Shown here: positions 9,227-18,521 of the stretch, piece by piece
How positions within the stretch are numbered: the stretch's first letter is position 1
Layout of the letters: the number at the start of each line of letters is the position of its first letter
Assembly (NCBI RefSeq): GCF_000215955.2
Contig: NZ_AFNV02000030.1
Coordinates: 1-42,077, forward strand
Source of the DNA: Salinisphaera shabanensis E1L3A
GTDB taxonomy: Bacteria > Pseudomonadota > Gammaproteobacteria > Nevskiales > Salinisphaeraceae
Direction of reading: 5' to 3'
DNA: 42,077 nt
The notes under the pieces: generated by a model
The model's input: the letters and a program-made list of their open reading frames with translations, nothing else
The model's database searches: none
What the model was told of the DNA's origin: nothing
Program-made: the position numbers and the translations under genes

Positions 9227-9871
9227 ATGGCTACCGTCGGTATCATCGACTATGGGATGGGCAATCTGCACTCGATTGCCAAGGCGCTGCGTTACGTGGC
9301 GTCGGACGAACAGATCGAAGTCAGCTTCGACCCGGACGCGCTATCGCGCATGGACCGTCTGGTTCTGCCCGGCGTGGGCGCGATCGGGCATTGCATGGAC
9401 GAACTGCATCGGCTCGAACTCGACGACATGCTGCGCGAACAGCTCGGCAAGAAGCCGCTGATGGGCGTGTGCCTGGGTATCGAAGCGCTGATGGGCCATT
9501 CCGAAGAATCGGGCGGCGTGCAGTGCCTGGGCGCGTTTCCCGGCGATACCGTGCATTTCGCCGCGCCCGATGCCCAGCCCGATGGCGTGCGTCGCAAGAT
9601 CCCGCACATGGGCTGGAACCAGGTTCGCCAGGAGCGTCATCATCCGCTCTGGAAAGACATCGCGCCGGCGAGCTGGTTCTATTTCGTACACAGTTATTAC
9701 GTGGTCCCCAGCGACGAGCGCCATATCGCCGGCACAACCGACTATGGCGTGCGTTTTGCTTCGGTGATTCTGCGCCCGAACGTGTTCGCGGTGCAGTTTC
9801 ATCCGGAGAAAAGCCAGTCGGCCGGCCTTCAGTTGCTGGCCAATTTCCTGGAATGGGACGGCGCCGCCTGA
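9227..9871 (+). CDS. hisH: Imidazole glycerol phosphate synthase, glutaminase subunit HisH
   Basis: HisH releases ammonia from glutamine and channels it to HisF. It is a class I glutamine amidotransferase of 214 residues. The nucleophile Cys82 lies in MGVCLGIEAL, the oxyanion glycine region in LPGVGAIG (about 47-54), and the catalytic His/Glu pair in VQFHPEKS near residue 190. It starts 31 nt after hisB and precedes hisA by 60 nt. Confidence 0.97.
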   Translation: MATVGIIDYGMGNLHSIAKALRYVASDEQIEVSFDPDALSRMDRLVLPGVGAIGHCMDELHRLELDDMLREQLGKKPLMGVCLGIEALMGHSEESGGVQCLGAFPGDTVHFAAPDAQPDGVRRKIPHMGWNQVRQERHHPLWKDIAPASWFYFVHSYYVVPSDERHIAGTTDYGVRFASVILRPNVFAVQFHPEKSQSAGLQLLANFLEWDGAA

Positions 9872-9931
9872 GCGCGGTTCGCAAACTTGCTGTCGTTTCG
9901 ACCATTCAAGCCGTAGACGAGGATTATCGGC

Positions 9932-10687
9932 GTGCTACTCATACCAGCGATTGATATCAAGAACGGCCAGTGCGTACGCCTGCGCCAGGGCCGCATGGAC
10001 GACGTGACCGTCTTCGATGAAGACCCGGTCGCCGTAGCCGAGCGTTGGCTTGCCGAAGGCGCGGATCGAATCCATGTGGTCGATCTCGACGGCGCGAAGG
10101 CCGGCTACCCGGTCAACGACCGTGTGATCGGCCAGATCGTGTCGGCCTGCGGCAACGTGCCGGTCCAAGTCGGGGGCGGCATCCGCGATGAAGCCGCGAT
10201 CGAGACCTATCTCGAGCGCGGCGTCGAATACGTGATTCTCGGCACGCGCGCCGTGTCCGAACCGCATTTCGTGGCCGATGCCGGCGTGGAGTTTCCGCGC
10301 CATATCATCGTCGGTCTCGATGCGAAGGACGGCATGGTCGCGACCGACGGCTGGTCCAAGCTGTCGAACAACACCGTCGCCGAAATGGCCCAGCAGTTCG
10401 AAGAGGACGGCGTGGTTGCCATCATCCATACAGATATCGGCCGCGACGGCATGATGCAGGGTGTCAACGTCGAAGCCAGCCGTGCACTGGCTGCCGAACT
10501 CACCATCCCCGTGATTGCCTCGGGCGGGGTGACGCGACTCGACGATATTGAAGCGCTGCTCACCGCCGAGGAAGACGGCGTGACCGGCGCGGTGATCGGA
10601 CGCGCGCTCTATGAAGGCACGATCGATCTCGCCGAAGCCCGCAAACTGGTCAACGATCGCAAAGCCCAGGGCGAGGGGTCCGCGTGA
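9932..10687 (+). CDS. hisA: ProFAR isomerase HisA
   Basis: HisA is the (beta-alpha)8 isomerase that converts ProFAR to PRFAR. The GTG start at 9932 has GAGG about 10 nt upstream. 251 residues. The catalytic Asp8 is in [16 protein letters not shown], the second Asp is near residue 130 in [16 protein letters not shown], and phosphate-binding loops VGGGIRD and ASGGVTRL are clear. Its end overlaps hisF by 4 nt (GTGA), coupling the two. Confidence 0.97.
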   Translation: MLLIPAIDIKNGQCVRLRQGRMDDVTVFDEDPVAVAERWLAEGADRIHVVDLDGAKAGYPVNDRVIGQIVSACGNVPVQVGGGIRDEAAIETYLERGVEYVILGTRAVSEPHFVADAGVEFPRHIIVGLDAKDGMVATDGWSKLSNNTVAEMAQQFEEDGVVAIIHTDIGRDGMMQGVNVEASRALAAELTIPVIASGGVTRLDDIEALLTAEEDGVTGAVIGRALYEGTIDLAEARKLVNDRKAQGEGSA

Positions 10688-11469
10688 GCCTGGCCAAACG
10701 CATCATCCCCTGCCTGGATATCGACAAGGGCCGGGTCGTCAAAGGCGTCAAGTTCCTCGAGATCAAGGATGCAGGCGACCCGGTCGAGATCGCCCGGCGC
10801 TACGACCAGCAAGGCGCCGACGAGCTCGTCTTTCTCGATATCACCGCCAGCCACGAAGACCGCGGCACCCTGATGGACGTGGTCGAGCGGGTGGCCGGCG
10901 AGGTCTTCATCCCGCTGACCGTGGGCGGCGGTGTGCGTACGCTGCCCGATGTGCGTCGCCTACTATCGGCGGGCGCCGACAAGGTGTCGATCAACACGGC
11001 TGCGATTTCAGACCCGAACTTCGTCGCCGAAGCGGCCTATCGCTATGGCTCGCAGTGCATCGTGGTCGCGCTCGACGCCAAGAACGTGGCCCGCAAAGGC
11101 GAGGCCCCTCGCTGGGAAATCTTCACCCACGGCGGGCGTAAATCCACCGGCATCGATGCGATCGAATGGGCCCAGAAGCTGGTGTCGCTCGGCGCCGGCG
11201 AAGTGCTGCTGACCAGTATGGACAAGGACGGCACCAAGTCCGGCTTCGATCTCAAGCTTACGCGTGCGATCTCGGAAGCCGTAGACGTGCCGGTGATCGC
11301 CTCGGGCGGCGTCGGCAACCTCGAACATCTGCATGACGGCCTGGAAATCGGCACGGCCGATGCGGTGCTCGCGGCATCGATCTTTCATTTCGGCACCTAT
11401 ACGATCCAGCAGGCCAAAGGCTATCTCGCTGAGCGCGGCGTGGTCGTACGCGACCCGATCTATCGTTAA
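10684..11469 (+). CDS. hisF: Imidazole glycerol phosphate synthase, cyclase subunit HisF
   Basis: HisF condenses PRFAR with ammonia delivered by HisH, giving IGP and AICAR. It is a (beta-alpha)8 barrel of 261 residues. Visible are the catalytic Asp11 in [15 protein letters not shown], the second catalytic Asp in VVALDAKN (near residue 130), and phosphate loops VGGGVRTL and [14 protein letters not shown] start overlapping hisA by 4 nt. The hisBHAF order with hisIE elsewhere nearby is the Pseudomonas pattern. Confidence 0.97.
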   Translation: MSLAKRIIPCLDIDKGRVVKGVKFLEIKDAGDPVEIARRYDQQGADELVFLDITASHEDRGTLMDVVERVAGEVFIPLTVGGGVRTLPDVRRLLSAGADKVSINTAAISDPNFVAEAAYRYGSQCIVVALDAKNVARKGEAPRWEIFTHGGRKSTGIDAIEWAQKLVSLGAGEVLLTSMDKDGTKSGFDLKLTRAISEAVDVPVIASGGVGNLEHLHDGLEIGTADAVLAASIFHFGTYTIQQAKGYLAERGVVVRDPIYR

Positions 11470-11808
11470 GACCCTGGCCCGCGCCGGGCGTGCTTCATTC
11501 CCGCGCGGGCTGCTTGGTGCCAGGCATCGTGCTTAGCATTCCAGCCGAAGCCGACGGGCCAGGCGGACTTTCAATACGTGCGGCTGGATATCGTTGCAGC
11601 GCTCGATACGCGCTCTCACATCAGATCGATTGACCGCACAGGCAGCGATTTCAATCCAAACATTCCGTGCCACCTGCGGATATGCGTTCCTCGCACCGCG
11701 ATCAGCGACGCCGCCGCGAATCAAGCCGGCGTGCTTAAGCCAGCCGCAAGCTTTGGGATCGGATAATCTGAGCACTCACCCGCCATGCGTTTATGCCGCA
11801 AATAAGTA
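11470..11808. other. Intergenic region hisF to SIMPL gene
   Basis: This 339-nt gap contains two short GC-rich inverted repeats just after hisF (for example CCCGCGCGGG near 11500) without a T-run, so they are at best weak terminators. It also contains an 80-codon minus-strand frame that is listed separately. No other structure was seen. Confidence 0.5.
11533..11775 (-). CDS. Possible small hypothetical protein
   Basis: An 80-codon minus-strand frame with GTG start that would encode a basic protein with Cys residues (begins MLRLSDPKACGWLKH). It fills the gap between hisF and the SIMPL gene, and the amino acid composition is less skewed than in the usual shadow frames. There is no strong ribosome binding site and I do not recognise the sequence. 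It could be a decayed gene fragment or chance. Confidence 0.25.
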   Translation of the reverse strand: MLRLSDPKACGWLKHAGLIRGGVADRGARNAYPQVARNVWIEIAACAVNRSDVRARIERCNDIQPHVLKVRLARRLRLEC

Positions 11809-12519
11809 ATGAAGAACAATATCTTGGCCGCAGCTGTTCTTGGCCTGTGTCTTGCCGTCGGACTTATTGTCGGCGGCAGCTATCTCAAGAGCGCGGCAAT
11901 TCAATGGAAATCGGCCGAACGCGCGGTCACGGTCAAGGGTCTCGCGGAACGCGAAGTGCGGGCTGACCTCGCCCTCTGGCCGCTGCATTTCACGGTCACT
12001 GGCGACGAATTGAGTACCGTGCAGCAGCAGGTCAATCGTCAGGCCGACATCATTCGTCGCTTTCTTACCGATGCCGGTTTCAAACCGGAGTCGATCACCA
12101 CGACGTCGCCACAGGTCACGGATCGCTATGCCAACAGCTACGGCAACCAGCGGCCGCCAACCCGCTATTCGGCCGAAACGACGGTACTCGTACGTACCCC
12201 GAAGATCGACAGGGTCAAACAGGCGATGCCGCGCGTAGGCGAACTGGTGAGCCTGGGGGTCGTGCTCTCGCCCAACTATGAATATCGCACCGAATTCCTG
12301 TTCACCGATCTGGAAACCATCAAGCCGGAAATGATCGCGCAGGCCACAGCCGACGCGCGCAAGGCCGCACGCCAGTTCGCCGAGGATTCCGGCAGCAAGG
12401 TCGGCGCCATTCGTTCCGCCTCGCAGGGCTATTTCTCGATCCAGGATCTGGACAGTTACACACCGGACATCAAGAAAGTCCGGGTCGTGACCACGATCGA
12501 CTACACGCTGGAAGATTAG
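11809..12519 (+). CDS. SIMPL-domain (DUF541) envelope protein
   Basis: A 236-residue protein with an N-terminal hydrophobic segment (about 5-25) that acts as signal anchor or signal peptide, followed by a SIMPL/DUF541 domain. Family features are the early VTVKGLAEREVRADLALWPLHF strand, the middle ITTTSPQVTDRY segment and the C-terminal KVRVVTTIDYTLE. Relatives include E. coli YggE and Brucella BP26, periplasmic proteins linked to oxidative stress. The molecular role is not established. It stands alone between hisF and a bidirectional terminator. Confidence 0.88.
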   Translation: MKNNILAAAVLGLCLAVGLIVGGSYLKSAAIQWKSAERAVTVKGLAEREVRADLALWPLHFTVTGDELSTVQQQVNRQADIIRRFLTDAGFKPESITTTSPQVTDRYANSYGNQRPPTRYSAETTVLVRTPKIDRVKQAMPRVGELVSLGVVLSPNYEYRTEFLFTDLETIKPEMIAQATADARKAARQFAEDSGSKVGAIRSASQGYFSIQDLDSYTPDIKKVRVVTTIDYTLED

Positions 12520-12558
12520 ACAACCCTCCCCGCGCCAAGCATCGCATGCAGCGCGCAT

Positions 12559-12586
12559 AAAAAAGCCCGGGCCGAGACCCGGGCTT
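12559..12586. terminator. Bidirectional intrinsic terminator
   Basis: A perfect 9-bp stem AAGCCCGGG / CCCGGGCTT (12563-12571 with 12578-12586) has loop CCGAGA and six A residues on the left, a U-run for minus-strand transcripts. It serves the minus-strand DJ-1/PfpI gene strongly and the plus-strand SIMPL gene more weakly; the two genes converge on it. Confidence 0.9.
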
Positions 12587-12615
12587 CGTATTGCACATGG
12601 CTAGACTTGAACAGA

Positions 12616-13182
12616 TCAGGTGGTCTGTTCTTCATGCTTGCCTTCGGCGATCTCTTCGATCGTCTTGGCACAGAACGCATCCAGATCGTCGGGCGTACGG
12701 CTAGTCACCAGCGCTTCGTCGCAGACCACTTCGCGGTCTTCCCACTTGGCGCCTGCATTCTGAAGGTCGGTCTTGATCGACGGGAACGAGGTTACCGTGC
12801 GGCCCTTGAGCACGTCGGCTTCGGCCAGCAACCACGGACCGTGGCAGATGGCGGACACCGGCTTGTGCTGGGCAAAGAAATCGCGCACGAACTGGACCGC
12901 CTTGTCGTTCATGCGCAGCGTATCCGGATTGGCCAGACCACCCGGCAGAACGAGTGCGTTGTAGTCGCCGGCGGATACCTGATCGACGGTCTTGTCGACC
13001 GCAATCGGATCGCCTTTCGGCTCGCCGCCGCTTTCACCCTGAATCTTGCCGTTTTCGAGCGAGATCAGTTCGACCTCGGCCCCCGCGGCCTTGATCTCGT
13101 CCCAAGGCTGGGTCAGCTCCGAATATTCGAAACCGTTCGTGGCCAGGAACGCCACCTTCTTGCCTTTGAGTTCGTCGCTCAT
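12616..13182 (-). CDS. DJ-1/PfpI family protein (putative deglycase/hydrolase)
   Basis: A 188-residue member of the DJ-1/PfpI superfamily, type 1 glutamine amidotransferase fold, closest in layout to E. coli YhbO/PfpI. The nucleophile elbow is AICHGPW (Cys113, His114), with the conserved Glu19 in ATNGFEYSEL. ATG 13182 is preferred over a GTG one codon earlier because GGAG stands 5 nt upstream. Family members have been described as proteases, chaperones or glyoxalase/deglycase enzymes against dicarbonyl damage; which applies here cannot be read from sequence. Confidence 0.9.
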   Translation of the reverse strand: MSDELKGKKVAFLATNGFEYSELTQPWDEIKAAGAEVELISLENGKIQGESGGEPKGDPIAVDKTVDQVSAGDYNALVLPGGLANPDTLRMNDKAVQFVRDFFAQHKPVSAICHGPWLLAEADVLKGRTVTSFPSIKTDLQNAGAKWEDREVVCDEALVTSRTPDDLDAFCAKTIEEIAEGKHEEQTT

Positions 13183-13282
13183 CACAACTCCAATTGGTTG
13201 ATGAATCAGTACACCCCCAATCGTGCGGTTGCGCGCAATCGTTTCAACTCCGTAATGCTACTTACCGGCGAAGAACCATCGT

Positions 13283-14614
13283 TCAAGCCGCGTCGCGTTC
13301 GAGCACCGCGTAGTAGAAACCATCAAAGCCGTGCATACCCGGCGCAATACGCCGGCCATAGCGTTCGGCAAACCCCCAATGGGCATCGATGACCTGTTCG
13401 CGTGCATCATCGGTTCGGGCCAGAAATGCATCGATCACATCCACGCCTTCGGCGCGCAGGATCGAGCAGGTGGCATAAACCAGACGCCCGCCCGGCGCGA
13501 GCGTGCGCCATAAACCGTCCAGTAACGCATTCTGGCGCTTGGCCGCCGCTGCGATATCGTCCGGCCGTCGCAGCCACTTGATATCCGGATGGCGACGAAT
13601 CACACCGGTGCCGCTGCAGGGCGCATCCAGCAAAATACGATCGAAGGCACGGCCGTCCCACCAATGTTCGATGTCGCCCGCGTCGGCTACCTGTACACGG
13701 GCAGTCGTGCCCACGCGCTGCAAAGTTTCATTGAGCGTTTCGAGCCGCGTGGCATCGATATCGAGCGCAAGCAGATCGATATCAGCACGTTCCAGAAGAT
13801 GCGCGCTCTTGTTGCCTGGGGCGGCACAGGCATCGAGCACATGATCGCCCGCCTGCGCGGCGACCAGCCCGGCAGCCAGTTGTGCGCCTGCGTCCTGAAT
13901 GGAAATCTCACCGCTGGCAAAGCCGGGCAGATCGCGCGCGGATATCGCGCTGTCGAGCGTGAGCGCACTATCGCAAACACGCACGGCTTGGCTGGCGATG
14001 CCTGCTTCGGCCAGACGTTGCATTGCCGTATGCCGACTACACTGGCGCGCATTGGCACGCAGATGCATCGGCGCCGGCCGGTTGCCGGCGGCTAGCACGG
14101 CGGGCCACAGGCTGCCCCAGTCGGCTTCGATCATGCGAACTACCCAGTCCGGATAGCCGTAGCGAACGCCCACCGCGAGTTCACTGGAATCGGCAGCCGC
14201 CGCGTCGCGCTGATGTCCCCGCAGAATGGCGTTGACCATACCGCGCGCCCTACCGAGCTTGAGCATCGCCGCAGCCGATACCGTGGCATGCACCGCTGCA
14301 TGCGGCGGAATACGCATCGCCTCCAGCTGCAACAACCCGACCAGCAACAGCGCGCGTAGCAACGGCTGCGGCTTGCGCGACAATTTCGGCGCGAGCAGCG
14401 CTTCCAGGCGGCGATAGTCGCGCAGTACGCCATAGGCGAGTGCGGAAACCAGCGCACGATCGGCACCACTCATATCGGCCGGCAACTCGGCCAGCGCGGC
14501 ATCGAGACTGCGACGATCATTCATCACCGCCGACACGCACCGCGCAGCCCAGGCCCGCGAAGCCGCGCCTTCGACCGACGCCGGCGGTGTATCGCGACGT
14601 TGCGATTTACTCAA
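13283..14614 (-). CDS. rsmB: 16S rRNA m5C967 methyltransferase RsmB
   Basis: RsmB methylates C967 of 16S rRNA using S-adenosylmethionine. 443 residues (E. coli 429). An NusB-like RNA-binding domain occupies about residues 20-160. The methyltransferase domain follows, with the SAM loop DACAAPGNKSAHLLE, DAPCSGTGVIRRHPDIKW (motif IV Cys) and YATCSILRAEG (motif VI catalytic Cys). The start overlaps fmt by 8 nt. def-fmt-rsmB is a widespread order. The N-terminus has several extra residues, so a later start is possible. Confidence 0.96.
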   Translation of the reverse strand: MSKSQRRDTPPASVEGAASRAWAARCVSAVMNDRRSLDAALAELPADMSGADRALVSALAYGVLRDYRRLEALLAPKLSRKPQPLLRALLLVGLLQLEAMRIPPHAAVHATVSAAAMLKLGRARGMVNAILRGHQRDAAAADSSELAVGVRYGYPDWVVRMIEADWGSLWPAVLAAGNRPAPMHLRANARQCSRHTAMQRLAEAGIASQAVRVCDSALTLDSAISARDLPGFASGEISIQDAGAQLAAGLVAAQAGDHVLDACAAPGNKSAHLLERADIDLLALDIDATRLETLNETLQRVGTTARVQVADAGDIEHWWDGRAFDRILLDAPCSGTGVIRRHPDIKWLRRPDDIAAAAKRQNALLDGLWRTLAPGGRLVYATCSILRAEGVDVIDAFLARTDDAREQVIDAHWGFAERYGRRIAPGMHGFDGFYYAVLERDAA

Positions 14615-15536
14615 AGCGTTGACCGACCCAGGCGCGACCGTTCACGGCAGCCGCCGCGTCCATGCGCTTCTTGCCCGGCAACTGCAACTCGGTCACCCGC
14701 AAGGTGCCGGCGCCGGTAGCGATATCGATTCCCTTCGGACTGGCCGCAACGACCGTACCCGGCTCGGCGCTGGCGCCAGCCGAAGTCGGCGCAGTGCCAG
14801 CCCGCCAGAACCGGATCGGTTGGCCACCCAGTCGGGCGTGTGCCACCGGCCACGGCACGAAAGCACGGACCGCGCGCGCAATCTCGTCAGCGCGCAGCCG
14901 CCAGTCGATCGCCGCCTCGCCTTTATCCAGGCGCCGCGCGTAGCAGGCCTGTGCGTCATCCTGCGATTCGCCGGTCACGCCCTGTTCGACGCGTCCGAGC
15001 AGCGCCGAAAGCTCGGCAGCGCCGAGTTCCGCAAGCCGGTCGTGCAGTTCGCCCGCGGTGGTATCGCTACCGATTTCCACAGCACGGCGCGCGAGCATCG
15101 GGCCAGTATCAAGCCCCGCGTTCATCTGCATCAGGGTTACGCCGCTTTCGCTATCGCCAGCCAGAATCGCACGGGCAATGGGCGCAGCGCCGCGCCAGCG
15201 AGGCAACAATGATGCATGAACATTGATACAACCGTATCGCGGCAGCGCGAGCACTTTTTTAGGTAGCAGCAATCCATAGGCCACCACGACCATCAGATCC
15301 GGCTCCAGCGCTGCCAAGTCTTCGAACGCGTCGTCTTTCTTGAGCGATAGCGGCTGTTGAACGGGGACACCCAGTTCCAGCGCGCGCTGCTTGACCGGCG
15401 ATGTGGCCAACTTGCGCCCGCGTCCGGCCGGCCGATCCGGCTGGGTGAGCACGCCGGTGAGACGATGCGAACTCTCCGCGACCGCATTTAGACAGGGCAA
15501 CGCAAATTCGGGCGTGCCGGCAAAAACAATATTCAC
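14607..15536 (-). CDS. fmt: Methionyl-tRNA formyltransferase
   Basis: Fmt formylates initiator Met-tRNA from 10-formyl-THF. 309 residues (E. coli 315). The N-terminus is MNIVFAGTPEFALPCLNAV; the THF/catalytic block is INVHASLLPRWRGAAPIARAI with the downstream GVTLMQMNAGLDTGPML. The C-terminal OB-like domain is seen near residues 205-305. It lies 3 nt after def and overlaps rsmB by 8 nt, so the three are co-transcribed. Confidence 0.97.
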   Translation of the reverse strand: MNIVFAGTPEFALPCLNAVAESSHRLTGVLTQPDRPAGRGRKLATSPVKQRALELGVPVQQPLSLKKDDAFEDLAALEPDLMVVVAYGLLLPKKVLALPRYGCINVHASLLPRWRGAAPIARAILAGDSESGVTLMQMNAGLDTGPMLARRAVEIGSDTTAGELHDRLAELGAAELSALLGRVEQGVTGESQDDAQACYARRLDKGEAAIDWRLRADEIARAVRAFVPWPVAHARLGGQPIRFWRAGTAPTSAGASAEPGTVVAASPKGIDIATGAGTLRVTELQLPGKKRMDAAAAVNGRAWVGQRFE

Positions 15537-15539
15537 GCG

Positions 15540-16061
15540 TTATTCGTCGCTTTGGTCGGCGGTTTGCTGACGCGCCGCCTTGGCCAGCTTGCGACGGATA
15601 CGCTCGCGCTTTAGCCGCGACAGCTGATCGATATACAACCCGCCATCCAGATGCGCCAGCTCATGCTGCACACATTGGGCAAGCAGGCCTTCGGCATCCA
15701 TTTCGTAACGCTCGCCGTCACGATCCTGGGCCGCGAAACGCACCCGCGCGTAACGTTTGACCTTGTCGTAATGGTCGGGCACCGATAGACAGCCTTCGTC
15801 GACCGTCTCGAGATCCTCACGCCAGAGTATTTCGGGATTGCACATCACGATGCGTTCGTTGCGATCCTCCGAGCAATCCATAACCGCGACCCGGCGCGTA
15901 TCGCCGACCTGTGTGGCAGCCAACCCCACCCCAGGCGCGTCGTACATGGTCTCGAACATATCGTCGATGAAACGTGACAAAGTCTCATCGAAAACGGTGA
16001 CCGGCTCGGTGCGTTCGCGCAGCCGTGGATCGGGGAAATGCAAAATCTCGAGAATCGCCAT
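15540..16061 (-). CDS. def: Peptide deformylase
   Basis: Def removes the N-formyl group from nascent proteins; it is an iron or zinc metalloenzyme. 173 residues (E. coli 169). The three motifs are GVGLAATQV (44-52), EGCLSVP with ligand Cys91, and QHELAHLDG with ligands His133, His137 and catalytic Glu134. In the third motif Ala replaces the Asp normally found before the second His (HExDH). The metal ligands and Glu are intact, so activity is likely kept. First gene of def-fmt-rsmB, divergent from the LysM gene across about 150 nt. Confidence 0.96.
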   Translation of the reverse strand: MAILEILHFPDPRLRERTEPVTVFDETLSRFIDDMFETMYDAPGVGLAATQVGDTRRVAVMDCSEDRNERIVMCNPEILWREDLETVDEGCLSVPDHYDKVKRYARVRFAAQDRDGERYEMDAEGLLAQCVQHELAHLDGGLYIDQLSRLKRERIRRKLAKAARQQTADQSDE

Positions 16062-16211
16062 ATTCTATTGGTCGTCAAAGTCGCAAGTGGGCCGGCCATT
16101 AATAAATGATCTGACTGGCCGATAACGAAAAAGCACACGGCATGGCCCGTTCAAGCGCTATAAATTGGGGGCGCGTCCTGGATGCGAGAGTATAACGATT
16201 TGAAACAGGCC

Positions 16212-17321
16212 ATGAAGTACGCCGGCACGGGTTTGACCCTGGTCATGGCGATCGCCGCGAGCGGTTGCGCCCATCAGCAGGCCGAGCCCGAACTCGCGCC
16301 GGCAGCCCCGGCGACGCCGCTGCCTGAACGCGCAGCGCCCGTGGTGCGCGAGAACACCGTGTCCAGCCAATTGCGTGCGGATGCGCCGTTGCGCTACGTG
16401 GTCAAGAAGGGCGATACGCTCTGGGATATCGCCGGGTATTACCTGCGCGACCCGTGGTATTGGCCCCAGCTCTGGTATGCAAACCCGGATATTGCCAATC
16501 CGCATCTCATCTATCCGGGCGACGTGCTGATTCTTACCCGCGACGCCGACGGCAATTTCCAGCTTCGCCGGGCCGGCACCAAAGTGCTTTCACCCCGGGT
16601 ACGCGAAAGTTCGCTCGAGTCGGTCGCGACCATTCCGCTGGATGCAATCCGGGCCTTCATCACCGGGCCGCGGCTGGTCAGCCAGGAAGAACTGGCCGAG
16701 GCGCCTTATATCGTGTCTTTTATCGACGAGCATCTCGTCGGCGGAAAAGGCACCGTCAGCTATGTTCGCGGCGTCGACGGCCAGGGTCACGATGCCGATC
16801 GTTACAGCCTCGTACGCGATGCCGGCCCCTACAAGGATCCCGATACTGGCGAAATTCTCGGCCAGCAGGCCGTACCGGTCGGCGAAATACAAATCACCGA
16901 ATACGGCCCGGTCGCGAAAGCCGAAATCACCAAAAGTTATCGTGAGGCCCTGGTCGCCGACCGATTGCTGCCTATGGAAACCGAAGACCTGGTACGCGAC
17001 TTCTATCCGCACGCCCCCGATCGTGCGATCGAAGGCCGCATCATCTCCGTGTATGACGGCGTCTCCGCCATCGGCCAGTATCAGGTTGTAACCCTGAGTT
17101 TGGGCAGTACGGACGGTGTCGAACGCGGCCACGTGCTCGATATCTTCGAGGCCGGCCGTGTCGTGCTCGATCCGGTCAAGGGTGGCCAGGTTCGCCTGCC
17201 CGAACTCAAATCGGGTCAGCTGCTGGTGTTCAAGACCGACGAACAGGTCAGCTTTGCGGTGATCATGCGCGCCGAACGTGCGGTGCATATCGAAGATTTC
17301 GTACGCACGCCGGCACGTTAA
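16212..17321 (+). CDS. LysM peptidoglycan-binding lipoprotein, TsaP-like
   Basis: A 369-residue envelope protein. The start is placed at ATG 16212 so that the signal peptide is MKYAGTGLTLVMAIAASGC, with a lipobox and lipidated Cys19; in-frame starts exist upstream (ATG 16182, TTG 16200) and cannot be ruled out. A LysM domain follows (about residues 61-110: YVVKKGDTLWDIAGYYL to LIYPGDVLIL). The rest is a long beta-rich region. Its position between def and dprA is that of the Pseudomonas protein related to TsaP, which links the type IV pilus secretin to peptidoglycan. A pilus link here is inference, since no pilus gene is in the window. Confidence 0.85.
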   Translation: MKYAGTGLTLVMAIAASGCAHQQAEPELAPAAPATPLPERAAPVVRENTVSSQLRADAPLRYVVKKGDTLWDIAGYYLRDPWYWPQLWYANPDIANPHLIYPGDVLILTRDADGNFQLRRAGTKVLSPRVRESSLESVATIPLDAIRAFITGPRLVSQEELAEAPYIVSFIDEHLVGGKGTVSYVRGVDGQGHDADRYSLVRDAGPYKDPDTGEILGQQAVPVGEIQITEYGPVAKAEITKSYREALVADRLLPMETEDLVRDFYPHAPDRAIEGRIISVYDGVSAIGQYQVVTLSLGSTDGVERGHVLDIFEAGRVVLDPVKGGQVRLPELKSGQLLVFKTDEQVSFAVIMRAERAVHIEDFVRTPAR

Positions 17322-17350
17322 GACGTGCCGATGGTGCGACAGGCCGTGCC

Positions 17351-18472
17351 ATGATGCCGCACGCCGAGCTGCAAATGGCTTGTACGCCGGGCATCGGCGC
17401 CACGCTCGGTAGCCGCTTGATCCAGCACTTCGGCACGGCCGAGCGCGCCTTGGCGGCCGGCGAACGTGCGTGGCGCGAACTCGGGGTGCCCCGCGCGGCC
17501 TGTGCAGCGCTCGCCGCCAGCGATAACGCGCGTCTCGATGAAACCGAGCGTTGGCTCGAAGCGCCGAATCATCATTTCATCACCCGCGACCATCGTCATT
17601 ACTCAAGCGCGCTCGCCGAGCTCGACCCGGCCCCGCCCTGGCTCTACGGGCTCGGCGATACCGAGCTTCTCAACTATCCGGCGATTGCGATCGTGGGCAG
17701 TCGCAACCCCAGCCCCGCGGGACTCGAAGCCGCGCGTGAATTCGGCTCTGCGCTTGCCTCAGCGGGGCTGGTCGTGGTGTCGGGCCTGGCACGTGGTATC
17801 GATGCCGCAGCCCACGAAGGCGCGCTTGCTGCCGACGGCATGACGATCGCGGTCTGCGGCACCGGCCTGGATCGCGTGTATCCCGCCATGCATAAGGAGC
17901 TGGCCGAGCGCATTGCCGCCAACGGCCTGCTGCTCTCGGAATTCGGACTCGGCACCGAGCCGGCACGTGGCAACTTTCCGCGACGCAACCGTATTATTGC
18001 CGGGCTGTGCACCGCCACACTCGTGGTCGAGGCCGCACGCGCCTCCGGTTCGCTCATCACCGCGCGAATGGCGAGCGCCGCCGGACGCGATGTCTTCGCT
18101 CTGCCCGGCTCGATCCACAACCCGCTGGCACGCGGCTGCCACCAACTCATTCGCGATGGTGCCAAGCTCGTCGAAACCACCGACCACATACTTGAAGACA
18201 TCGCCGGCGTACTCGACGGCTACCGCAGGCAACACGCCTATACGTCTGATCATGAACACGAAGACGTTGAGTCCGCCGCCGCGTCAACTATCGAAAGCGA
18301 CGACCACGCCACGCTTCTCGCCGCGCTCGGCCACGGCCCGGCTCGGGTCGACGATCTGGTCGCTCGCACGGGCTGGTCGGCAGATGCGGTATCATCCACT
18401 CTGCTCATCCTGGAACTGGAAGGCCGCGTACAGGCGGGCCCGGGCGGCGCCTATACCCGGGCAGTGTCCTGA
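17351..18472 (+). CDS. dprA: DNA processing protein DprA
   Basis: DprA/Smf binds incoming single-stranded DNA during natural transformation and loads RecA. 373 residues. An N-terminal helical region (1-70) precedes the Rossmann-like DprA domain with IAIVGSRNPSPAG, VVSGLARGIDAAAHEGAL, the GTGLDRVYP segment, SEFGLGTEPARGNFPRRNRIIAGL, and ARASGSLITARMA. A C-terminal winged-helix (about 310-370) is suggested by ALGHGPARVDDLVARTGWSADAVSSTLLILELEGRV-like order. CAGG stands 7 nt before the ATG. It follows the LysM gene by 29 nt. Confidence 0.95.
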   Translation: MMPHAELQMACTPGIGATLGSRLIQHFGTAERALAAGERAWRELGVPRAACAALAASDNARLDETERWLEAPNHHFITRDHRHYSSALAELDPAPPWLYGLGDTELLNYPAIAIVGSRNPSPAGLEAAREFGSALASAGLVVVSGLARGIDAAAHEGALAADGMTIAVCGTGLDRVYPAMHKELAERIAANGLLLSEFGLGTEPARGNFPRRNRIIAGLCTATLVVEAARASGSLITARMASAAGRDVFALPGSIHNPLARGCHQLIRDGAKLVETTDHILEDIAGVLDGYRRQHAYTSDHEHEDVESAAASTIESDDHATLLAALGHGPARVDDLVARTGWSADAVSSTLLILELEGRVQAGPGGAYTRAVS

Positions 18473-18521
18473 ACGCGGGCATGGCTGAGCGCCACGGTTC
18501 ACCTACGACGGATCTGCGCCG

